Notes under the pieces: generated by a model
The model's database searches: none
What the model saw: only the letters and a program-made list of their open reading frames with translations
Told to the model about the DNA's origin: nothing
Shown here: positions 49,430-60,798 of the stretch, in pieces
Numbering within the stretch: the stretch's first letter is position 1
Layout: each line of letters starts with the position of its first letter
Program-made: the position numbers and the translations under genes
Source of the DNA: Nymphaea colorata
Lineage: Eukaryota > Streptophyta > Magnoliopsida > Nymphaeales > Nymphaeaceae
DNA length: 64,000 nt
Assembly: GCF_008831285.2 (NCBI RefSeq)
Contig: NC_045150.1
Location: 7,390,001-7,454,000, forward strand
Reading direction: 5' to 3'

Positions 49430-51765
49430 TTTCGGTGAACATTTTCTATCAGTATTCTCTCCCCATTGAAAATGCGCGTAAGAAAGAAAATTTTGACTCT
49501 GTAAGTCACTATGCAACTCATATATATATATAAACCTAAGTTTATTGCTCCAGTATTTTGGACCTCGAAATTATTATTATAACTTCCACCTACCTCTCTG
49601 AAGAAAAGGAGATCTAGGATACCGTGTGATTTGCACATACAAGGAGATCATGAGTGCCTTCGTGCACTGTTTTCACAATTTTAATAAGATTAAGCGCATA
49701 GAAGAGCATACAACAATGCAAAACGTTGTGAACTTTTGATATATAAATTGAATTTTATAAGTGAAACATGTTACTATCATTATTTTTAAATTATTGTATA
49801 AAAAACAATTGGCATATAATTTTCATAATTTAAACCAATCCCATAAAAGATTTTGGATATTTGGTCTCTATCTACATAGTTTGATTTGTGTGATAATATG
49901 TATACAAGGATTAAATAGACACGAAGATTGTATGCACTGATTTGGGAGTTCGTAATGTATTTTAATTGTTGGTTACCATTGCGACACACATAAAATTATT
50001 TTTGAAGTCAAATAAAAGTATTTATTAAGTTATTTGAAAAAGTGTTTCGTAAATACTACCTTATAAACTATTCATCAAGTTAACCAATAGTTTCTAAGCA
50101 TCATAGTGAACGCATTTTGTGATATACACCGCATAAAATGTTTCTGCTGCCAAACAACCTTTTACTTCTTCTCTTCTTTTTTGTACAAAGATTACATTTG
50201 GTTTGACATTGTTATCACTATTTTAATATTTAATAAGATCTTGTTTGTTTTTATTTTAATTACTGTCCGGCCGCATTGACCCCACTTTGCTGCTTAAATT
50301 ATTGTACTAAGACCTGACCATTATGAATTGAGTTTTTCTCTTTCCTTTTTTCTCTTGTGTCCCTAGTTTGCATGTCGTTAGCCGTACAGAGGTACCGATG
50401 CAGTCCTGAACCCTAACCCTAATTGTAATGAAAAATAAAACGGCTTGGATTTTTACCTAAATTGTAAGATATTGCTCGGGTTGTAAGACCCTCACTATTG
50501 TCTTACAAGAAAAAAACAAATGTTGTTTGTCTTTATTTTTGCAGACAATAAGAGAGCCCAACAAATTTTTACATTAATTTAGCAGCTTCATTTACCAAAA
50601 AAAAAAATATTGCATACTTTAAACAAAAAATTAAAAACTAAAATCCATGGAAACAATAGTCATAAATATTGTTTATGAGTTTAAATGATGGTTTTCTTGG
50701 ATATGATACGGTAAAGTTGTTTTTTTTAGAAAATAGCGTAAAAATCACCGCAAATTTTAAAAAATTGAAAATAAAAACTCTAAAATAAAGTGTAAAATTT
50801 GGGAAAGGAAGAAGTCAATAAACACGGTTTTTTCGTGTTTATTGGTTTTTTTTTTCTCTTTTGCAATTTTGTATGGCTGATGTATTTTTAAATGTAAAAC
50901 AATTTTTTTTTTTTGAAGACAGGGTTTTTTACGACTGTGAAAGAAGATACCCGGTGGGTCATAGGGTACGCAGAGCGATCAAATCACCCTTTCTTCATTT
51001 CATTTAAAAGATAAAAAATTAGATATCAGATAAACTAAACAACTACTTCTCATGTTCCTGTGTGTCTGTGTTTGTATAGTCTTTTTGGGATGGCTTAAAA
51101 GACAATGGCACACCAGAGATCACCAATTACCTTTTCTAATTAAAATTAATTTCATGACAAAGGTCGGCCAAGTTTTTTTTTTTCAGAATTCATCTTTACA
51201 ATATATATATATTTTGTTTTGGCCTTGTTGTTTCCTTCGATTTAATTACTCTTCTTACATACGTCGGAGGAACCTTTTTATTAATTTTATTTAATACTTA
51301 ATTTAATTATGTAAAAAAAATGGAAGGGCAAAGGGAGAGATTAATTAGTGGTGGAGAGGTGAAGTCCATGCGCTTAACAACTACGGACAGAAAGTCCTCG
51401 TGCTTGCATCAGCAATCTTGGAGGCTCTTTGGAGATGCCGTGGCATCCAACTTTTCCTTTTGAGGAAGGAAGGTTTTTCTCTCACCATGTCGCCGACAAT
51501 TTCTGCGGTAGAAAGTTTTCTCCTTTTTTTTTTCGCTTACATGATTTGCGGGCTCTAGGTGAGGTTGACGCGCCAAATAATTGCGCCGTTAATCCATGCC
51601 GTGAAATTATATACGATGTCACGAACATGGTCATTCGGGCTTCGCTTTGGGTGGTGTAATCGATCCACTCGTTCACTCGAAAAGTATTGTATAAAAATAT
51701 AAAAAAAAATTAAACTTTATGAAACTTGGATGAGGCACAAATCGGCTCCGAAATGGGCGGATTTT

Positions 51766-52209
51766 TAAGGCTGTTCAACTAGTCGAAACGAATCGAGCTA
51801 GAGTTAAGTGAGCTCGACGAATCGAGCTAGAGTTAAGTGAGCTCGGCTCGGTTAAGCTCGAGACAGAAAATATATGAAATACATCTTAAAAAATTATCGA
51901 AAAAAAAAAAATAGATTGCCCAAATGTGTATACATGATTGGTATATGGGAAGTTTCATGTTAAGTTTATAAGTTGTCTTTTTTTTAAAAAAATAAATTTT
52001 TTAATGAAATGTCGAGCTCTTTGCTCAAGACAATCTTTGGCTCGACCTTAACCAGTTGAATCAAGCCGAGTTTGAGTTTTAAGAACTCAAGCCGAGTCGA
52101 GTTTGAGTTAATGAAATCAAACTCGAGCTGAGTTCGAGTTCCTTTCAAGACAAACGAGCCGAGTTCCAGCTGGCTCAACTCGGCTCGAACTCGCTCATGA
52201 ACAGCCCTA
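51766..52209. mobile_element. hAT-like MITE made of 'CGAGCTCG' words
   Basis: The left end is TAAGGCTGTTCAACTAG and the right end, reverse-complemented, is TAGGGCTGTTCATGAGC: about 12 bp of inverted repeat with one mismatch. The inside has 'gagctcggctcg' and 'aactcgagctgagttcg' words, as in the element at 30957. Flanking octamers do not match. Length is 444 bp, with no coding capacity. Confidence 0.65.
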
Positions 52210-52934
52210 CTCTCTTCCCTTTTATTGCCAACAAATCAAAGAATTACAAACAAACAAAGAGACTACAAACCCTTCGACAAACCTTATGAGTAGCCTAATC
52301 ATACATATTGTTAAGAATAACAACAAGCCAAAAAATGAGCCCAATCAGGAATTAAAATGGAAGAATCACCTAATCGGTTTTTTTACACATTTAAGGCTGA
52401 GCTAGTGGAGTTAGCCAAGTTAAGTTCAGTAAACTTGAACCCTACTCGACTCAACTAAGCGAACGAGAGCTCCGCCTATCAACTCGAGCTCAACCCGTTT
52501 AGCAAAGGCTGGCTCGTGATTTACAAAGTTCGTTCTCTTTCTAAACATCAAAGCATTTCTTTACAAAACTTGAAACTTAATTCAGGGTTGCATCACTCGA
52601 ATTCATCGTAAAAGAAACAAAAGTCGAGATATCTCTTTTTTTTTTCATTTCTATATCTTCTTTCATTTTATTTTATTGATCAGTCCTTGCTTGTCTTGTA
52701 CGTAGAGTTGTCGGCACATGAACATATGGATCTGCATGGGTCAGGACAAGACCGGACCAAAAGTGTCAGAGGGCGGCCTCATTCATTAACAGTTTCGTGA
52801 TACTTCCATTTTTTGATGTGCATTTCCCTTTTTTTTTTTTTTTTTGTGTTAACATAAGTTTGAGATGAAGAAATCGAAGCCTAATTACAGAGAATCCTGG
52901 AGCCCGGCATTAGTTTAGCGGGGATTTGGGATTT

Positions 52935-53300
52935 CATACGTCAATATATTATATTTGAATTTGGTATCTCGTTCCCAAAAAATCAGATATGAGAAAAGAA
53001 ATTCAATATCCGATTAAGAAAAGAGATTAGTTTCGGATTTAAGAAATGACATCCAAGTGAATTCAGACTTGATGTACATAAATATTCCATCTGATTTAGC
53101 TTTTTTTTTTTAGAAAATCCTATATCCAATGCTCTTATATTTTGAAAATTTGTTGGATTCGGTTCCAAATTTGGTTTGGGATATAAATATAAAAATCAGA
53201 TTTAGATTGAGAAATTGGATTTTGGTTTCGGATTCAGATATGCCTTTTGTTTATTTGAATTTGAATTTGAGTATAAGAATATTTGGAAAAGCAATGCGGT
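52935..53300. mobile_element. hAT-like MITE, 'GGGATGTCAAT' family, copy 2 (degenerate)
   Basis: The words 'atatgagaaaagaaattcaatatccgatt' and 'ggatttaagaaatgacatcc' align in the same order with copy 1 at 2469-2920, on the same strand. The termini are too worn to place exactly, so these limits are approximate. Confidence 0.5.
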
Positions 53301-53495
53301 TGCCCTTTTAAAAAATGCTGATTTTGCTTCAACTTTAATTTTGTAGTGGAGTCCAAGAGTCAATATTGGTAATTTTTAGAGGTAAAGTGCACTGAGACGT
53401 GACACTTATCATTCCAAGACTCGAACCTGAGTCCTTAGAAGAGCATATTATAACTCTTATGTTTTTCTTGAAGAAATATAATGTGATTATGCACC

Positions 53496-53642
53496 TACCG
53501 TTTGGTTGTTGAATATAAACGCGATATCCATAATGACATCATATTTCATAGAACAAAAACATGGTGTTTAATGATCTATTATTATAAAAGCATGTATTTT
53601 AAGAACACAATGTTCTTGTTATCAAACACCCTATATAAGACA
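53496..53642. mobile_element. Short inverted-repeat element
   Basis: The left end is TACCGTTTGGTTGTTG and the right end, reverse-complemented, is TAGGGTGTTTGATAAC. The inside is AT-rich and carries 'aagaacacaatgttctt'. No target-site duplication is clear. Confidence 0.4.
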
Positions 53643-54005
53643 GCAAGGACATTCGTCCCCAATAGTGTGTGTATATATATATATATATATAAAGGGCATT
53701 ATTAGCACGCCATGTCTTTCGAGAGGATTCCAAACAATATCAGGTTTGCGCAGAGGTTTTCCCTTTCTAAATCCTAGCAAACTGTTTGAAGTTGGTGTCC
53801 CAAACACAACTTGTTTGCATTTCACAACCATAGGCTTTACTAGTAAAAGATGTCCACCAAAAAAAAGACTAGGGTTTGTTGTTATTCATTTTTTTTTTCC
53901 CTTTTGGTGGCCCATGAAAGATTACACAGTTTCTCATTTGGAGGGATCCAAATTTTGCTACATCTTTGGTCCCACTTGCACTACTTTTTGAAGAAAAACA
54001 TTGAA

Positions 54006-54213
54006 GGGGCGTTTGATGGTTTGGTATTTTGATTCAAAAATGAAAATTTCAGAATCATAATTCCTCTTTAAACTGGAATGAAATCAAAATTCCATGTTCC
54101 ATTTTGCTAATTCTGAAAACAAAATACTCTGTTTGTTTGATAAAATCTAATTTCTTAAAAAATGAGTATTTCGATTCTAAAATTCCATGATGCTAGACAT
54201 ATGAAACGCCCCC
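54006..54213. mobile_element. Short MITE with 'GGGGCGTTT' ends
   Basis: It begins GGGGCGTTTGATGG and ends 'atatgaaacgccccc', an inverted repeat of about 9 bp. The 200-bp interior is AT-rich with repeated 'aattcc' and 'gaaat' words. The flanks show no clear duplication. Confidence 0.5.
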
Positions 54214-56799
54214 TAAGTGTCATTCTAATTAGCACATGCAGCTTGTTATAGCTTATCAAATTTCATGCCAAACTTGTAACTCAACCTTATATATGTGTGT
54301 GTGTGTTACATAGCTATCAGACTACGAGATTTTGTGAGAATCATTTGGGTTGTTGATTTCAAAGAAATCATGTGGTAAAAATTAAAATTGTAAATATAAA
54401 AGTCAAGGTGATTTTTCAAGAGTTTGAAATACCTCATATTTGGGCCATATAAAAAGTTTTAGAATCCTTTATTAAAATTTTTTGCACCAAAAAAATAAAA
54501 TCCCATCTCTGCCCCTCAAAGTGTGGCAACTAAATTCAACTATAGATCTGAGATCCTTGAAACTGCACAATCACGGGAGCATTTAGTCTGAAGTTCTAAA
54601 TGATCAAAGTGCTTCATGTAATTCGCCAAGTGTTGTAGAAGACAAGCTTCTTACTCCTGGAAGAAAAAAGGAGAAAGAAAAATGTTTGTTCTCATAATTA
54701 ATGACAAGCGCAAGTATGTCGGAGAAAACTTTCAAATAAATAATTATGAAAAAATCACTGTGACAATGAATCATGTTGACTAACTGAAAACTTCAAATCA
54801 AAAGAATAAAAAAAAATCTAAATAGAATGCCTCCGAGCGGTTGGTGCAGGGTGAGGGTTGGTAAGTAGCCGATCTCTATTTTTGAATCATCGAGGTGTCT
54901 ACTCTTTGCTCGAGATACCATAAGAAAGCCACGAACCATACATGGATGAGAGGTTCGGTGAAAGCTTCAACTCTTTTATTGGTGGTAGGATGGCGATACT
55001 CCTTCTCATCACCCAAGAATATCTGGATAAGATCCTTCGTTTGAGAAAAATTTTACTTTTATCAGCACATTTTGAGCACATCTGCCCTTCTCTTAAATAT
55101 TTTTGATAAGCAATACTGGAGTGACGTTGGTTCACTAGAACTATTGAATGCTTTCATAAGAAGGACGAGCTTGTTGCATTCTAGTTGGTGGACAAATAGC
55201 ATCATCATTAAGGCCATGCTTCGTTTCAATTCATCTTTCGCAGGAAGAAGGGATGCATCTTCACTAAAAAATATCATTTTCATTTCATTGAAGTTATTGA
55301 AAGCAGCTTTAGCTAGCAGTAAACACTGTAGAAATAGGAAAGGACATTGAATTCACATCAAGGGCCTTGCTCGATCCCCAGTCTTTTCAGCTTACACTTT
55401 TTTTCATACGTAAGGATCTTATGGTGGACAAGGTGCGTGGATTTGGTAGTGGTCTGTCAAATCACCGTGGAATTTTCCTTTTTCTTGAATAAGAAAATGT
55501 TTTCGTTTTGTAGTCAAGCATTTTGTATGTTGTGAGTTTTCAATAAATCTATCATTTTTTAGCTAATTTTGTAAAATAATCATTTTAATGTCCAATGAAT
55601 ATTGAAGTAAATTCATCTGACACTCACAAACAAAGTCTCGTCGACTCTTAGCATGCGTAAGGATCTAATAACAAAAGAAAGAAAGAATATGGAGGTGGTG
55701 CATGAAAGATAGATCACATAGATTAAAAGACGAAAAGAAAATGATAAAAATATTAAAAGACTAAAATGCACATAGATTTATTTATAAAAAAATAAATCTA
55801 AAATGTGACCGCCTCTCTTCGTTCTTTTCTGGGGTGTGTGCACGCAACTCATTTGATATAATACAGGTCTCTACGTCGTCTAGATGCTCCTTCATGCGTC
55901 CAAATTTTCCAACCAATTTCCAGGCAAACAAGCTTCTTCTTGCCTTCATACAAAAGGAGGTAGGCTCGGTGCAGACTATTAGCTGGGTTAGGCCGTAGGC
56001 GCAACCCAGTTGAAGGAAGGCTGTATGTGGTGTTTGCACCAGATATGAACAGGAGCAGCGCCAAAAAAAATTCATGACAGGGGATGAATTAAAGTTTATA
56101 AATTTTAACACCAGTCGAAATATCATTTTTTTAAAATTTTTACATATGACAAGTAAATTTTTTTCAAATTTACATATAAATTTGAGGTGGGGTCAGCGCC
56201 TGACATGAATGTATGATTCAAGTTCCTTTCAGCCAAAAATTTCTGTCTCCGCCACTCTCTTGAGTATAAGATAAAATGGCACAAATAATAGAAAGTTGAC
56301 TAATAGGCCGAAATAAATCAATTGAGAAATGGGAATGTTTTTCATTGGATAGGAAGGATCCAAGTTTTTTTTCTAGGGCCATTTTATGTCCAATATTTTC
56401 AAGAGATTGTGTCTTGGGCATTATTAAAATGGTTGTACTTTTATATAGTGCCAGAGAAAACAGTGTGTTCTTAAAATATATATTTGTAAAACGTACGTTT
56501 CAAACCATATTCTTGTAATATATCATTCTAAAGCACATCTTTCGAACATAAGGCATAGTCATTCCATATTCTTCATAGCATTCTTAGAACTTGTTTTCTA
56601 ACAACATTTTTTTTTTCCATCAAAGCCTTTCTAAAAGACGCTTGTTATTTGTCTAGACAATCTTTGAAAGCTCCTAACACTTAAAGATCGTTGAAATGTG
56701 AAAGAGAAATATTCCCAACGTTCTCAGCGAATTCCCCTGCCGACATGAACTCTTCCAACAACTTTATAGCCCGACAATTTTGAATCATGTGATTACTAT

Positions 56800-57179
56800 C
56801 ACGTTTCAGTGTCTTTCTGTTCGAGTTCATATATGCTTTTCAGAACTTGAATTCTGAAGAAAAAATCTAATACCATATCTGAAATCTGAATTCACGACCT
56901 TCATCTGATTTTTAGATTAACATTTGTATAAGATTTTTTAAACGGAATCCAAACAATATTATAGATATTGAGTATATGATATTTATTTAAAATTATATCT
57001 GATGTGAATCTGAATCTGGACAATATTTACACAAATCTAAATCAGATCTTATGCCATTTCTTATATTCGAATGTGATCTAAGTTCTTAATTGAATACAAA
57101 ATTTTTTTCTATGTCCCAACTTTTTATGTTGTTAAGTCAGATTTTTATCTGATTTAAATCGAATTTATTGACATACCTA
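56800..57179. mobile_element. hAT-like MITE, 'GGGATGTCAAT' family, copy 3 (inverted)
   Basis: The right end, reverse-complemented, starts TAGGTATGTCAATAAATTCG and continues with 'gatttaaatcagat', 'aaaagttgggacatag' and 'agaaatggcata', in the order found in copy 1. The far terminus is not recognisable, so the left limit is approximate. Confidence 0.5.
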
Positions 57180-58063
57180 AATGTAAAATATATTGCCATG
57201 CCTTTATAAGAGTGGAGTACAAGTAGCTTGTGAGTCCGAATCTGGAGTACGAATTAACCGCTTTCTTTTCAGTTTAGGTGTGTGTGATGGATGGGCCATA
57301 GATCGGATTGTGTCCGGATATCATTAATGTTCCTTTTACCGACAGAATCAAGCTTTAAATTTGGAATTGATACAATCTTTTATTTGTGCCGGTCCCAATT
57401 TTATTAGTAACTTGGAACCTCGTTATATGCACCAGTATCGTTAATACTTAAAATACCCTTAGTTTACATTGAAAAAAAAAAACTTTTATAAAGACAAAAA
57501 TAAAAATAAAAAAAATTAAAAGATTATAAAAGACATTTCTTTTTAACAAATTATCAAAATGTACTTCCCTCCTTGCACAATGCACTCAACTTTCTCTCAG
57601 TAAATTGTACTGTTAAAATGAAGCAAGTAAACCAAAACAATTGGCTCTTTTAAGTAGGGTTGCCTGGAATTGCCGGCAGAGGACCAAGTTGGGCATGCCC
57701 AGTATGGGCGGGTAAGGCAATGACATGTGCCTAGAAATGATCGCCCAATCAGTCAGTAGGCCGGGGCCAGGTCTCTTCGATTTTGCGGTTGGGACGAAAC
57801 CAATTTTGTTTGGGGGTGTTTGACAACAGGAATACTAACACAATGTTTCATTTAAGATTGGTAGTTGAAGCAGACCCAATTTTATTGGGAGCATTTGGCA
57901 ATAAAGACATTAACAAAGCAATCATGTGTTAGTGTTTTTCTTATTAACCATGTTAGTGTTCTCATTGCTAAATGCTCCATACAGTAATCATTTCAACTTT
58001 CAACTACGTTCCAAACTTAGCTGAACAAGAGATACCAAAATTTTATGATTTGAGAGACTATGA

Positions 58064-58312
58064 AGCCGTTTGGCACTAGAAAGAGTGTGTTGGTGTTCTG
58101 TGAATATGTTTCAAAATTATTGTAGGTTTATATAAAACTTGTTCAGTGTTTCATGATCGTTTGGCACTAGAAAGAATGTGTTAATGTTTTATGAATATGC
58201 TTCAAAATTGTTGTAGGTTTATATAAAACTTGTTCGGTGTTTCATGAATCTACTTTAATTTTGCAGCAGATTATGAAACGCCCACGTAGTATTCCTAACG
58301 CCAAACGACGGG
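58064..58312. mobile_element. Inverted-repeat element carrying a 91-bp duplication
   Basis: It starts 'gccgtttggcactag' and ends 'ctaacgccaaacgacgg', giving an inverted CGTTTGGC core. Inside, 'cgtttggcactagaaag' recurs at 58067 and 58158, so a 91-bp block is duplicated in tandem and copies the left end. Confidence 0.5.
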
Positions 58313-58519
58313 AGCCCTTCAAAGCATAACATATTACATGCACCGATCATATCACTATCTGGTTAAAGATATCGCGAAATAGGGCCTTTTATTGCCCTTT
58401 TAATCAACATCACTACAATTACTTTTACTTTTTAAAAAAATTGAAAGCTTTCTTGTTACTATAAGGAAAAAAAAAAGGTGGGTGCAAAGCCGAATCAGCT
58501 TACATTTGTAGGGTTAATT

Positions 58520-59260
58520 ATCGGCTGAATCAAGAGAGGCGACGGCTGGCGGTGGTGTTCTGCACCGACAAGGTACAATGCCGGTGACCCGACTTACACG
58601 TTGAATAAGAAGCCACATTAAAAGCACCGACGCTACCACTAGAAAAAAGTGGGGAAAATCTGAAAAAACAATGACAGGCAAATGATCGTTCTCTTCGTGA
58701 ACTGTTGCAGAAATTGTGATTGAGGTTGAATTAGTATTATGAGGATAGATACATGGCAAGAGACGCACGCCACGCCTAGCAGATATTCTTCAGCGCCTAT
58801 CATTCGTATTGTCACACTCTCAGACACTGTTTCGTATATTGCATTGCTTCATAGGTAAGTGGTCTAGCTTTCCTCAAGTCTTTCAACAGCCGTAGGAAGA
58901 CTTTCCTGTTCAGCTTTTACAGCTGCCTATAATCAGGTCGCTGGTAAGCTCGCCCTCAAGGCTTAGGCCTGCTTTCGCTAATACAGATAGCCGAAAACTA
59001 TGGGCAGGGACCATGACTCCCCTTGAGTTTTCGGATGAACGGGACGTTATCCCACTGCCCGTTATCCCACTGCCCAAACAAGAGCCGAAACTCTCCACTT
59101 CCCCTTTCTCTTACCCTCGAGGTACAGAGTTGTGTTGGTATCAAGCGGTGATCGCCCCCCACTGACTCCACTCTAACAGTACCAGCCTGCTTCCACTCCA
59201 CCTAACTCTTTTGAATCTATGTTCTAACTCTTCCTTTCTTAAAATCCTTAGACATGCAGA
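58520..59260. other. GC-richer island, possible organelle-derived insertion
   Basis: By eye this stretch has a distinctly higher GC content and few homopolymer runs, between strongly AT-rich flanks. It includes a 9-bp-scale repeat ('cgttatcccactgcc' twice near 59045). Minus-strand frames of 62-84 codons are open, one with a hydrophobic segment ('HFFLVVASVLLMWLL'). I recognise no organelle gene in it, so a mitochondrial origin is a guess from composition. Confidence 0.3.
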
Positions 59261-60169
59261 TCAGGAGTAGATCACCTCTGGGGCCCATGGCAAGATGTAC
59301 CCCCCATTTCTTAGGCTTTTTGAGAAAAAAGTAGTTGGACCCAGTCATCGTCCTTGTCAGCTTCAGAAAGTAAAAAAGTTTGAAGTAAAAGTCCTCTTGG
59401 GGAATGCAGTAAAACTCTCAAGCTGATCTACCCTTTTTTTAAAGTTTGCTGTCAATTTACCTTTGGGTTGCATAAGGAGTGAGGGCTATGGAAATATCAA
59501 CTTATGAGTCACATTGTCAGCTCCTTTGGGGCGTAACAAGGTATCCAAGTGTGATTACATTGACAATGCAGGTAGGGAGTATGGAGCACCAGGTCTATCT
59601 GATGTCTAGTGTCAATTAGTTGACATTTGATTATAGTTTTAGACCTGATCACTTGTATTTGGAAGTTGAATCCCAATAAAATGCTCATTTCCATCGACTA
59701 AAAGCTATTTACATTGAGAAACTGCTGTATTTGCAAAATTTTGACACACAAGGAAATGCTTTTCTTTAGATGAAGCAATTTTAGCGAACGCTTTAAGATT
59801 CTGCCAAAAAAATGTTACTGAGTTTCCCAGGAAAATCTCCGAGTCTTTCATTTTCATATCTGTTGACAAATGCAACCAAAGACGCAAGATAAATTGTTTC
59901 AGACAAGATATTCAAACTTTTCCAATCCTGTCAGGCCCAGATACTTCGAAGACAGTTTCAGAGTAAAACTTGTGTTACACAATGCCTTCTTGATTGGAAT
60001 AGGTAAGTGGCTGATTGATTATTCATCTCCCGCTTTCTGTTTTTCCATTTCACAACCATTCTCTCCACCTTAAGTCCATGAACCCCAAGGAGAGGGAAAA
60101 CAACTAAGTCTTCGTTCACAGGACCAGCCACAATTCAGCAGTGTAAACTCCAAATGCATAAATGCAGAT

Positions 60170-60205
<36 letters not shown>

Positions 60206-60447
60206 TATGTGTGTTCATGCAGAACAAGCATTTCGAAAGAAGGCTAAAAAAATTGGATTAGAAACACTGCAGTATTCAATCTTTCATCAGTGCCTCAAAG
60301 CTGCTCAACAGAAAAAAAAATGGAGGAAAGGGAGAAAAAGAAAACGAAGAAAAAGCAAACTCAAGCTTCCATTAGTTAACAATTAAACTCGCAGGAACAT
60401 CTGATCCCAATCTTTTAGCTTTTCCTTCAAATTATCAAGGAAGCAAC
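59261..60447. other. 3' flank of the P2 gene and unassigned sequence
   Basis: No gene recognised. A (GA)n tract lies at about 60175-60203. The segment nearest 60447 is probably the P2 3' untranslated region. Confidence 0.5.
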
Positions 60448-60798
60448 CTAGTCAAACAAGCTGAAGCCCATATCCTGCAAAATTGCAACATCATTGAACT
60501 GTCAGAAAGACAAATCTCAACGAGGCCATAAGCAACAACCAACTTAGATCGGTGGGAGTCCTAACCTCATCGGATTCCTCTTTCTCTTCAACCTTCTCTT
60601 CCTTCTTTGGCTCTGCAGCTGCAGGAGTTGCAGCTGCTCCACCACCACCACCACTAGAAGTCACTGCAACAGCAACACCACCACCTGATGGGACAGAAGC
60701 AAACTTTTCCCTTCCAGAAGCTATAAGTTCAGTTATATCATGGCCTTTCACTTCACTCAATAGAAAATCTATTCTATCGTCTTCAGCTTCTGCACCAA
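60448..60798 (-). CDS. RPP2: 60S acidic ribosomal protein P2, last two exons (5' part missing)
   Basis: Exon 60798-60566 and exon 60474-60448 are separated by a 91-bp GT-AG intron. P2 pairs with P1 in the lateral stalk of the large ribosomal subunit, which recruits elongation factors. Seen: '[20 protein letters not shown]', '[20 protein letters not shown]', an Ala/Gly hinge, then '[12 protein letters not shown]' joined to the hallmark stalk tail 'DMGFSLFD' on a 9-codon last exon. The final two exons cover about 85 residues of an expected 110-115. The missing part would be the N-terminal helix region up to 'DILGSV'. The exon 2 acceptor ('gaacag') implies one base carried over from exon 1. I searched to 64000 on the minus strand by eye for the typical N-terminus and did not find it, so exon 1 is beyond the window or strongly diverged. 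Intact splice sites and tail argue against a processed pseudogene. Confidence 0.88.

Larger units (their letters stand above)
47633..51765. other. Intergenic region upstream of the DUF688-type gene
   Basis: The first 100 bp hold its leader and a TATA-like 'ttaatatatc' (minus strand, about 47709-47718). A 96-bp duplication lies at 48255-48446 and a 90-bp (AT)n tract at 49336-49425. The rest is very AT-rich with many homopolymer runs. No gene recognised. Confidence 0.5.
52210..58500. other. Intergenic region rich in decayed small elements
   Basis: It holds a 'gagctcg' relic at about 52390-52530, two further copies of the 'GGGATGTCAAT' element (listed separately), and inverted-repeat elements at about 53496-53642, 54006-54213 and 58064-58312. 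Overlapping open frames on both strands at 54900-55350 show no known domain. No gene recognised. Confidence 0.5.

Noticed and set aside
49271-49638. Open frames of 81 and 118 codons rich in Tyr-Ile
   Set aside because: They are translations of the (AT)n microsatellite.
54899-55350. Overlapping open frames on both strands, up to 92 codons
   Set aside because: No known domain; frames shift between strands with no consistent model. Possibly an old gene fragment, but not supportable.
60162-60386. 74-codon basic plus-strand frame
   Set aside because: It begins in a GA microsatellite and continues in a purine-rich stretch next to the P2 3' end; no domain.
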